From contig WHUX01000065.1 of NCBI GenBank assembly GCA_015179025.1, positions 210,130-274,129 on the forward strand: a stretch of DNA of 64,000 nt, read 5' to 3'. A program made the translations under genes and the position numbers. Positions 55,509-64,000 of this stretch are shown in pieces (position 1 is the stretch's first letter; each line of letters opens with the position of its first letter). The stretch is from Terfezia claveryi (taxonomy: Eukaryota; Ascomycota; Pezizomycetes; Pezizales; Pezizaceae). A model generated the notes under the pieces. It saw only the letters and a program-made list of their open reading frames with translations, did no database searches and was not told the origin of the DNA.

Positions 55509-57601
55509 ATGTCGTTTTTGGGTGGGCCCGAATGCTCGACGGGGAGAAATCCCCTGGCAGCACTTAAGACGTTCACCACGGCAGACCATTCCCTCCAGCA
55601 GGACCGTGTGGTAGCGGGGAAGCCTATGGCAGCGAGTGGGGGCCTAAGAACTCAGGGTGGTGAGATGGGGCAGTTGGACAACCAGGTTAGCATACCCATC
55701 CAGGTTCCCTTCCCCAAATCCCACGGTTGAGAATCGAGAAGAGCATAATATGTATCACAATGCAAACTGCCTTCTCAGGATTCAACTTGGCGGTGATTGC
55801 TTGCGCCGCCCTGGTCAACATGAAGCTTAGAAAACTCGGAATTGTGAAGTTGACTTTGCTATAGTTCAATGACTTCCACATCCAACAAGGTGCCAACAGT
55901 GCCTTTAATTTTGATGATATGCGAGGAGCAATACATGAGGAATTCCGGCATCACGCTCCTATGCTCAGTGGATCGATGACTGCGGATAGCTGGAGCACAG
56001 AATTCAACTCCATGACGCCGATGGAACAAGCTCGTATGCCTGCTGCCTTAAGGCCCGGCCCGGAACTCAATCCAGCCGAGTTCGAAGCTTTCCAGCACTC
56101 CGTGCGGCCGCAACCTACTAGAATGGTTACTCCTACTGCAGCCCCGGGAGCTCAAAGCCAGTTTTACCGACCACAGCAGTTCCAGGGTTACCAACATTTC
56201 AATCAAATGGGAAGATTCCAAAACCACTCTCAATTACATCTTCACAATCCACCTGTTGTCCAACAGCAGCAGCAACAGGGCAAGGGTAAGGAAAAGATGG
56301 TGGAGTTAGATGAACAAAATTGGGCAGCTCAATTCGATGCTATGGATAAAGTTGAGGTTTTAGATGAGGAAACTATGAACAAGAATATCGATGCGGAACT
56401 ACAGCGGCAGGGTGATGGAATTTTTGGTGACTTCCATGGTGATTTCCAGTCTGTATGGAAGGGCATTGAGGATGAGCGGTTGGCGAATGGCTTGACCGAT
56501 ATTAATCCGGATTGGATTTCTGAGTTTGATTCCCAGAAGACCTGGTCCACTGATTTGTCTTCAACCAAAAGTATGCCAAACAGTGGGGAGTATCTATTCG
56601 AGCAGGATAACCCGTATATGAGTCTCGACGATCCATTCCAAGAGGGGAAGAGATTGATGGAGTCCGGTGGGAACTTATCACTAGCCGCTTTGGCTTTCGA
56701 GGCTGCAGTGCAGAAGAAGGCGGACCATGTGGAGGCATGGACGTTCCTTGGAAACTGCCAGGCACAAAATGAAAAGGAGACACCAGCCATAAGAGCATTG
56801 GAGACTGCGTTGAGGCTGGATCCTCAGAACTTGACCGCAATGATGGTACTCTCTGCTTCCTCATCCTTCATATGACGAGTTACTAATTTTGTGAAGGGCC
56901 TGGCTGTGTCATACACCAACGAAGGTTACGATACCACCGCCTATTCTACCCTTGAGCGATGGCTTGGCACCAAGTACCCAGAACTCACCAAAGAATCTCC
57001 TCCAACCACCAACATCGACCGCCAAACCCTCCACCAGCGTGTCATCGACCTATTCATCCGCGCCGCTCAGCTCTCCCCCGAAGGTCAGCAAATGGATTCA
57101 GACGTCCAAGTTGGTCTCGGTGTCCTATTCTACGGGGACGAGGAATATGACAAGGCCGTAGACTGCTTCAACGCCGCCCTCATATACGACTACGACGCTA
57201 GAGATAAGAACCACCTTTTATGGAACCGTCTTGGAGCTACTCTTGCAAATTCCGGTCGATCAGAAGAGGCTATCAATGCCTATGAGAGGGCGTTGACGAT
57301 AAATCCGAACTTTGTCAGGGCAAGGTATAATCTTGGTGTTTCTTGCATTAATATTGGATGCTTTGAGCAAGCAGCACAGCATCTCCTCGGGGCTCTGGCT
57401 ATGCATAAGGTCGCAGAGGATAAGGCCAGGAGTGATGCGCAGAGTATGGGCATGGATCCAGATAGGATTACTCATAACCAGTCTACCAATTTGTTTGATA
57501 CTCTTAGGAGGGTATTCTCGCAGATGGGCAGGAAGGATCTGGCGGATAGGGTAATGAATGGGATGGATGTTGACGTTTTCAGACAGGAGTTTGAGTTTTA
57601 A
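55509..57601 (+). CDS. PEX5: Peroxisomal targeting signal 1 receptor Pex5
   Basis: Model join(55509..55685, 55865..56845, 56897..57601), 620 residues. Pex5 carries SKL-type proteins to the peroxisome. The N-terminus MSFLGGPECS holds the conserved Cys (residue 9) that is mono-ubiquitinated for receptor recycling. Three W-x-x-x-F/Y-type docking motifs for Pex14/Pex13 are seen: WSTEF, WAAQF and WISEF. A Gln run precedes WAAQF. The C-terminal half is a TPR array: AALAFEAAVQKKADHVEAWT, ETALRLDPQNLTA, VQVGLGVLFYGDEEYDKAVD, LLWNRLGATLANSGRSEEAI and YERALTINPNFVRARYNLG, the PTS1-binding funnel. Intron 2 (56846..56896) has a TACTAAT branch site and joins MM/GLAVSYTNEGY. It is fully open and is the only clearly intact protein gene between 38 and 64 kb. 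Confidence 0.95.
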
Positions 57602-58003
57602 TGTCGGTTGCGGTGGGGGAGAATCACAGTCACAAACTACAGATAGTAGTGCTGGTAGTGGCGGTGGTGATGATGGTGGTGCTAGGCATAGATGCAGATG
57701 CCGGGTATGTGCTTTGAGAGTCGAAGCGAGAGGAGGAACTGCAAGCTGTGAAAGCAAGTTTTTGGTTTAGTCATCCTTGAGCGTGTTATGTTTCTCTTCT
57801 GCGTTCATATAATCTCTTGTTTTCTTTTTATCTTTTTTTATATTTATCACAGGTGGGCAAATTCCCAATGTAGATTGATGGACGCACAATACAAGGGAGT
57901 TTTCATAATGGATTAAATGGGAGTGTTATTGGTGACGACGAGACGAGGACTACATGCAGGTAAAAACTTGCGTTCTCTTGAATCTGCAAAACAAAAGATA
58001 GTG
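57602..58003. other. Intergenic, about 0.4 kb
   Basis: PEX5 3' flank with a short GGTGGT/GATGGTGGT-type simple repeat near 57,660-57,680; nothing else seen. Confidence 0.5.
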
Positions 58004-58076
58004 TGGTCACGGTGAGACTCGAACTCACAACCCTCGCGTTATTAGCACGATGCTCTGCCGATTGAGCCACGCGACC
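58004..58076 (-). tRNA. tRNA-Ile(AAU)
   Basis: On the minus strand a 73-base cloverleaf is complete. The acceptor stem GGTCGCG pairs with CGTGACC (one G-U), the D arm is GCTCAATCGGCAGAGC, the anticodon loop is CTAATAA with anticodon AAT, and the T arm is GTGAGTTCGAGTCTCAC. The discriminator is A; CCA is not encoded. There is no intron. A decayed second copy lies 149 bp away on the same strand. Confidence 0.95.
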
Positions 58077-58225
58077 TTGTACTTATACATTTATAGGATG
58101 CTTGCTAAGATTAGATGGATATATTTTACCCAATGGGCATAATATGTAAGAGAACAATGCAGTAGCAGAAGCATGATATGGTATGTATAAAATTATTCCC
58201 GAACCCCCGAAAGAGCCAAAAATAA

Positions 58226-58301
58226 TGGTCACGGTGAGACGGAACCCACAAATCCCACACTTCATACTAACATGATACTCTGCCGATTGAGGCACGCGAC
58301 C
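58226..58301 (-). pseudogene. Decayed copy of tRNA-Ile(AAU)
   Basis: Same strand and same ends (GGTCGCG...CGTGACC) as the intact gene at 58,004-58,076. The D arm reads CCTCAATCGGCAGAGT, and the anticodon arm has lost pairing (ATCATGTTAGTATGAAG). The T loop has become GGGTTCCGTCTCA. Many of the differences are C-to-T or G-to-A transitions, and the length is 76 instead of 73. Confidence 0.85.
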
Positions 58302-59619
58302 TTTGGTTCATATATCCAATCAGCACGAGTTTGCGAAAACTGCCATTTTATGCTCATTTATTTCCACTTGCCAATTCGCTAATAGTATCCACCTGGCACT
58401 TGGTAGCTTGAACCTTTCCCTCCATCCTCCTCTATCTGGATAATCCCCACTGGGCCAGTCCGGGTGCTGGGAATACTCAATTGTGCCTTTCACGCCACCT
58501 CTGCATAGTGTATTAATACTCTCATTTCCAAGCTTCACTGGAGAGAAAGCATTGACATCGTGGATCTCCTGCCAACCAGGATCTTGCTGACGACAGAATT
58601 CGTCGCGGGGCAAAGACAAGTTTATCGTTTGTCTTGCTCAATATATCTGGGCTGGAGTTCCGAGTGGATACTAAATGGGTCTAGGCTGGGTGGTAATGCG
58701 CTGGTCAGTTTTGCGTTGGGCTTGAATTTGATGATAAGGATTGGGGGGAAGGCTCTCCAAAGCGGGAGTTTCTCCATTCGACTTGCTAGGGTTTGATTTT
58801 CCTTGTCATCGTTGAGAAGGTGGTGGGTGTTGGTGCCCCGACAAATTCTTTGCCGAGTTTAATCCAGCCTAGGCCTTCTCCGAGCCGGCCTTGAACTGCG
58901 GCGTCTACACTGAGGAATTGGCAGCCTCGAGCTTTGGCTACCTTTGAGATCCTCGGGATAACGCACGTATTCTTCATTTATGGCTCCGGCTCGGATTAGA
59001 CCAGAGATGACACATTGTGCTCGAACTGTGTGTTCGGAAGCGGCGATACATAATGGGGAATATAGCATTGCCTTCACTCCGGTAGAAAGGGGGGGGGACT
59101 GTAGCTGTATAGATACTTCTTTTGAATAGATGTCATTGTTCTTCTTCGGTCAGGATATGCCAGTTATCGCGAGATATTTTGCATACGGGTCGGTTCTTAG
59201 GACAGCAAGGAGGGTTGCAGAACCAAGTGATATCGAAGCTAGTGAGGACAGCATCGGTTCGCAGATATTGACTGAAATTGAGTACTTCCGATCCCCGGCG
59301 GTTGCTAGAGAGATTCTGAACAACTGCAAAGAAACCAATCTCTATTGCATTCACCCATCCGGAGATCTTGCTAACCTCTCTGGACTTCCGGTTTCCGCAC
59401 TCAAGCTTCTCCCTTCGTTGCTGCAATCTCGACCCGATCGCTTTTTTACGGAAGCCCTAATCGGTGACCGCATGTGCAGATTTTTCTCTTCGTCATTGCT
59501 GTGTTGATGGGTTAAGGTCACAAAGAAACGTTATTTTCAATTTGGTCGAGCTCACATGATGTATTCCGTGTGCCAAGAATGGCAAGTTGCCAAGACTGAT
59601 AAGTATCGTGTGTTGGAAT
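58302..59619. other. 1.3 kb without a recognisable gene
   Basis: Overlapping open frames of 60-125 codons occur on both strands (for example minus 58,320-59,077). None shows a known family motif. The minus-strand pieces have reasonable amino-acid composition and could be another decayed gene, but I cannot name it. Confidence 0.4.
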
Positions 59620-60050
59620 TGTTGAAAAGCACGTGAGTTCACATATGTCTGCCACTCATGTCATTGCGGCTACTCAGGTCATACAATGACATTCATTAAC
59701 ATATGTCATGTCTGCCACTCATGTCATTGCGGCTACTCAGGTCATACAATGACATTCATTAACATATGTCATGTCTGCCACCGATATCATGTCGGCCACT
59801 CATGTTATTGCGACACTCACTCACATATCTCCAGCATTTCCTGCTTTCCAGCAATACTTAGTCTTTAGCATTATCCCTTAAGTGTATATAGAGCTGGCCT
59901 GACTGCCTCTTCTTTAGAGGTTAAGGGATAAGCAACTCATACGTTCTCGTACAACTCATACGTTCTCATACTGGTGAAGTGACTCTTCGTTGATCATTAG
60001 CTATCTTATCCGCTCGCTAGTGTTGCTACTTCTACAAGGTCATTCCAACA
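59620..60050 (+). repeat. copia LTR in + orientation (431 bp)
   Basis: Reads TGTTGAAAAGCACG...GGTCATTCCAACA, the complement of the LTRs at 38 and 43 kb, and is followed by the same primer site. Its immediate left flank reads TGTTGGAAT, which equals the opposite end of an inverted LTR. Confidence 0.93.
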
Positions 60051-60065
60051 GGTTATGACCCCCGG
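60051..60065 (+). promoter_or_regulatory. Primer-binding site (initiator tRNA-Met internal type)
   Basis: GGTTATGACCCCCGG follows the LTR directly, identical to the site of the 38-44 kb element. Confidence 0.7.
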
Positions 60066-60159
60066 TGCACGCGCAAGATAGTATTCACCACAACTCCTCT
60101 ACACGAGAACTCCATAACGAACTCCTCTCTACGAGAACTTCATAACGATCTTCTTTAAC

Positions 60160-60446
60160 ATGGAAGAAACATCACCCGCAATGACTGTTGCTAGCAGCTC
60201 TCAAATCAAGTTGCACCCGCAACGACTTCTGCTACAACGACTCCTGCAACCACAATCTCTCTACCTCCTATCATCTCTCCCTTTCCCAGGTCTTTTGCTC
60301 TCTCAAAAGACTTTCGCCCTGAAGTTAAGCTCAATGGCATTGAGCCATTCGAGGGGTTTAAGAATTATGAGAACTGGGCATCTCAGATGATCATGGTATT
60401 TTATACCATAAATGTATTGGATATCGTTGTTGATAGTGTTCAACCC
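60160..60446 (+). pseudogene. copia gag N-terminal fragment
   Basis: Begins MEETSPAMTVASSSQ. A one-base loss in an A-run near 60,204 shifts the frame. The nucleotide match to gag ends at about 60,446 (GTTCAACCC), where the sequence jumps to reverse transcriptase. The junction shares ACCC with both parents. Confidence 0.85.
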
Positions 60447-60545
60447 TCTCACAGCAAGCATATATTGACCAATTGCTCCTAAAATTTGGACTGCAGGATT
60501 GCAACCCGGTCTCTCTTCCCATGGATCCCAGCAGATTGAAGAATT
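60447..60545 (+). pseudogene. Short copia reverse-transcriptase fragment
   Basis: Matches the segment of the 38-44 kb element encoding SQQAYIDQLLLKFGLQD and PMDPSRLKN, in + orientation. It continues from the gag fragment after a deletion of most of gag-pol and ends at the inversion point. Confidence 0.85.
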
Positions 60546-63170
60546 CCTTAACGGTAAATATATGCTTATTAGCTAGCTGGACCCTATAAATGGACGGGGA
60601 TTCTGTATAACCAACGAATATTGCTGTTTTAGCTCTTGGCTGGAGCTTGCTTCCAGGAGGCCTGCGTTCTACAGGTATATGGATGTAGCAGATGCTGCCA
60701 AAGGGCTTGAGATGAGCAATAGAAGGTTGTACATTATGCAGCATCTCAAAGGGGGTTTTTCTCTGAGGAAGCTGAGAATGGGGTAAGTGATTACGGATGT
60801 AGACGGTGGCTAGACATGCTTCTGCCCAAAGGCGCGGGTCTGCAGAGCTGCCAGCTTCTGCAGAGATACCGTTAGCTGAGTTTAGGTCAATTAGCATGCT
60901 GCGGACCATTGTCTGTATTGTTCTATTATAGCGCTCTGGGACCCCATTTAACTGATGGGAATATGGAGGTGTATAGATATGCTGAATCCCCTTGATTCTT
61001 AGATATTTGTCAGCTTCTATATACTCTCCACCATTGTCAGTAATCATGCTTAAGACAGTGATATTATACTGCCTTTCCATGAGGGTAATATATTTCTGAA
61101 TGATCTGTTGAGCATCCGGAGATTTGTTCTTTAAGAAGTATATCCAACCCATCCTGGTAAAATCATCAATAAAAGTAATGTAATATTATGAGTTTCCGAA
61201 GGAAGGTATAGATTGCTTTCCACTCAGATCGCTGTATATCAGCTGGAAAGAGCGAGTGGATCTGCCTTGAGTAAGGCTCTGTGGGACTGCGTTCACGGAT
61301 TTAGCCATAATACAAGATCTGCAGAAGAATTCAGCAGGCATAGGGGTAGGAGCGATCCATCCATATATGCCTTGTGAGTCATTTTGCTCGAATGAGCTAG
61401 AGATCTGTGCCAAAAATCATAAGAATGTATTGCCTGCGTTTTGGGCTTTTTGGCTTGTTTGGTGGCTTCCGTTGCAGTTTCGAGGGCTCTTTTGGAGGAG
61501 GTTCGGAGGCCTGATTAGAGGGCATTCCGATAACCTTATTAGAGGGTATTGCCTGATTAGAGGGAATTGCCGCAGCGACCTGATTAGAGGGTATTGCCTG
61601 ATTAGAGGGAATTGCCGCAGCGACCTGATTAGAGGGTATTGCCTGATTAGAGGGAATTGCCGCAGCGACCTGATTAGAGGCAAGCAACGAGCTGTTTGTA
61701 TGTTCGATAATAAAGGGGAGATTGCCTTTGAATTCGGCCATAAATACAGGTTGCTCGGTTTCCTCCTCAGAAGTAATAGTAGAATTGCCTGAAAACATAG
61801 AATTGTCGGAAGACACAGAATTGGCAGAACAACAAGCAGAACGTAACACAACAATCTTATTGCCATACGCTTTCATCATAAATCCCTTATTCCTTAATAC
61901 ATTCCATGAAACAAGCGAATGACCTAGTAAAGGAACGTAAAGCACGGCAGTAAGACGAACGATTCTGTGAACATTATTTGGAAGAAGGCAGTTCAGTAAG
62001 ACTGAACCAATTCCTTCCACAGAGAGAGTGTTATCCCCTCCGACATTCACAGTTCCAGAACTCTGCTGTAAGTGCTCAAATCGTTCTATATTAGAGGTCA
62101 TATGAGCTGTTGCACATGTATCAAGCTTCCAGGAGTATGAATTTGTACTGACATGAGCAAGGTCAACAGCAAGGTCAACATCCATTGCCTCAGTAACGAG
62201 AGCAGTTGCAATAAGACCTTGGTTAGGTTGCTGGTTGTTGCCAGCATTGTCCTTGTTCGCCTTATCCTGCTTGCGAGCTTGATCTCGCTTGAGTTTTCGG
62301 CATTCTTGCCAGTTATGGCCGTTGGAGATTCCTCCATGTTTCTTGCAGTAAGTGCAGGTCTTCTCACTATTCTGCTCTTTTGTGCCCGAAGGGCGTTTTT
62401 GGTCTTTCTTAGACCAGAGCCTGAGTTAACAGAGCTGCGTTAGGTAGGTTAACTGAGAGATCTAATTGATTATTGGATGCGAGTCCCAGAAAATGATGTC
62501 TGACTTCTGTATATGTCAGATTAGCTTTGGTAGTCAAATTATCCACCGGATTGGGATACTCATGGCTTAAAGCCGCCAATAAGAAATCCCGCTTTGCCTT
62601 GTCTGCTTCTAGGAATTTTCTGAGCATTTGCCTATACTCATCAGGACCAGTTGCCATTTGATAGACCCTGTTCCATTGACTGTTGAATTTATCTAAAAAT
62701 TCTGATATAGGCTTGCCTTTTTCAAGTTTCCCAGAGAAAAGAACACCGAGGCAAGCGACTTGGTGAACAAATGAAAAAGCAGTGTCTTTAAAACAAGTCT
62801 CTCTTAAGTACTTCCAAATATCATGAGGTGATCTGTATTTAGACACCTTATTCAGAAGAGGGTTGCTAATAACTCGAATAAGGATTAGCATTGCCTGTTT
62901 TGAAAGAGACATAAACCCCTCCTGTTCAGCTGAAGATGCATTGGGATCGGTTGAACACCGTCAACAACGATATCCAATACATTTATGGTATAAAATACCA
63001 TGGTCATCTGAGATGCCCAGTTCTCATAATTCTTAAACCCCTCGAGCGGCTCAATGCCATTGAGCTTAACTTCAGGGCGAAAGTCTTTTGAGAGAGCAAA
63101 AGACCTGGGAAAGGGAGAGATGATAGGAGGTAGAGAGATTGTAGTTGCAGGAGTCGTTGTAACAGAAGTC
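60546..63170 (-). pseudogene. Inverted copia body: gag, protease and integrase (5' end of pol)
   Basis: On the minus strand, gag begins about 20 codons into the protein directly beside the LTR at 63,171. Gag (MSLSKQAMLILIRVISNPLL) is shifted by a lost G near 62,950 and by lesions near 62,412. The protease again has WKLDTCATAHM (~62,120). The PR-IN linker carries a 45-bp triplication (61,538-61,672). Integrase shows FCRSCIMAK, TDNGGEY and NGVPERYNRT and stops at 60,546, before reverse transcriptase. Here the gag-PR junction (LKRDQARKQDK) is in frame, which shows the ancestral gag-pol was a single frame. Confidence 0.88.
61538..61672. repeat. 45-bp tandem triplication in the PR-IN linker
   Basis: Three exact-looking 45-bp units at 61538, 61583 and 61628 encode repeats of QVAAAIPSNQAIPSN on the minus strand. 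The element at 38-44 kb has one altered unit in the same place. Confidence 0.9.
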
Positions 63171-63537
63171 GTTGGAATGACCTTGTAGGAGTAGCAACAC
63201 TAGTGAGCGGATAAGATAGCTAATGATCAACGAAGAGTCACTTCACCAGTATGAGAACATATGAGTTGTACGAGAACGTATGAGTTGCTTATCCCTTAAC
63301 CTCTAAAGAAGAGGCAGTCAGGCCAGCTCTATATACACTTAAGGGATAATGCTAAAGACTAAGTATTGCTGGAAAGCAGGAAATGCTGGAGATACGTGAG
63401 TGAGTGTCGCAATAACATGAGTGGCCGACATGACATCGGTGGCAGACATGACATATGTTAATGAATGTCATTGTATGACCTGAGTAGCCGCAATGACATG
63501 AGTGGCAGACATATGTGAACTCACGTGCTTTTCAACA
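63171..63537 (-). repeat. copia LTR shared by two elements (367 bp)
   Basis: Minus orientation. To its right is the polypurine tract and RNase H end of one element, so it is that element's 3' LTR. To its left is gag of the next, so it also acts as a 5' LTR, but the primer site and gag start are deleted and the terminal T is lost. It is shorter because it has fewer internal repeats. Confidence 0.9.
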
Positions 63538-63638
63538 CCCCTCCTCAGCAGATACTGCTGAATAGCAAGACGAACATGATTAGTCTTATTAAAAAACCTC
63601 AAAACCCAGTAGGAAAAAGCAGGTGAAAAGAGTGCTAA

Positions 63639-64000
63639 TCAAGATGTTCGCATTATTTGTTCCCTTAGAGTAAGAAAATGAGGCCGTGGCAGTGGCTTTG
63701 TGCAGATATCAGCTAAGTTGCTGTTACCTGGTATCCATAAGACGTTGATTTTGCCTGTTTCCACAAGATCTCTGATGTGGTGGTAGGCAACGTCTATATG
63801 TTTGCTTTGTCACTGATACGGGGATTGTCTGTAAGATCAATAGTCCCGTTATTGTCAGCGTTTAAAGCAGAAGGAATCACAACACAGAGTTCATTCAGTG
63901 CATTCTGCAACCAAATTAGCTGTTTGGAAGAGGTAGAAAGAGCGATATATTCAGCCTCGACCGTAGAGGTTGAAACACAACGTTGCTTTACCGATCTCCA
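63639..64000 (-). pseudogene. C-terminal end of a third copia pol (RNase H), continues past the window
   Basis: Matches the RNase H end of the first element (stop codon at 63,639; same VEAEYIALS region at the window edge). It lacks one T in a T-run near 63,808, which shifts the frame. A polypurine tract identical to that at 38,703 follows at 63,538-63,549. Confidence 0.88.

Larger units (their letters stand above)
59620..64000. mobile_element. Rearranged copia cluster: + strand stub, inverted body, shared LTR, further element
   Basis: In order: LTR(+) 59,620-60,050; primer site and gag start (+) to ~60,446; a ~100-bp reverse-transcriptase piece (+) to 60,545; inverted integrase-protease-gag (-) 60,546-63,170; LTR(-) 63,171-63,537; polypurine tract and RNase H end of another element (-) to the window edge. 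All parts are close copies of the element at 38-44 kb. No target duplication can be assigned, because the left flank has no matching right flank inside the window. Confidence 0.9.

Noticed and set aside
59130..59507. 125-codon plus-strand frame before the copia cluster
   Set aside because: A similar-sized frame lies on the opposite strand and neither has a domain; left as unassigned.

Overview
The window comes from the nuclear genome of a filamentous ascomycete (Pezizomycotina). The evidence is short spliceosomal introns of about 45-110 bp with GTNNGT donors and CTAAC/CTGAC-type branch sites, typical fungal proteins (a Zn2Cys6 regulator with a fungal_trans domain, an Spt5 tail rich in T-P-A-W motifs, a DUF3835/URI1 relic), an intron-less tRNA-Ile(AAU), and Ty1/copia retrotransposons. 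I did not fix the genus.

Layout. 1-34.3 kb is mostly ordinary gene space: an acyl-CoA dehydrogenase 3' end, a decayed URI1/Bud27-like gene (-), TFB3/MAT1 of TFIIH (+, with a GC-AG intron), a glutaminyl-peptide-cyclotransferase-like M28 protein (-), a DCAF7/TTG1-type WD40 protein (-) divergent from SPT5 (+), an alpha/beta hydrolase, an F-box protein, a giant coiled-coil protein and a His-rich MFS transporter. Exon models given here close in frame. Two gene-poor stretches (16.0-18.7 and 20.8-24.7 kb) hold only palindromes and A/T tracts.

35-50 kb is an island of decay. It holds an SGNH-hydrolase-like gene with an eroded catalytic signature, a scrap resembling an A1 aspartic protease, a DNA transposon of PIF/Harbinger-like layout split by a 5.5-kb Ty1/copia element (5-bp target duplication AGAGT), a riddled MSC7-type aldehyde dehydrogenase pseudogene, and a broken GAF-domain gene. 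Next come a Zn2Cys6 regulator and a two-RRM protein, each with one frame-breaking indel. PEX5 (55.5-57.6 kb) is intact, followed by tRNA-Ile(AAU) and a transition-riddled second copy of it.

59.6 kb to the end is a rearranged cluster of the same copia family: a + strand LTR-gag stub, then an inverted gag-PR-IN segment, then an LTR shared with a further element that runs off the window.

Housekeeping genes cover transcription (TFIIH, Spt5) and peroxisome import (PEX5). They are not an operon-like unit. The most unusual content is the retroelement architecture, the half-tRNA type primer site, and several gene-structure oddities.
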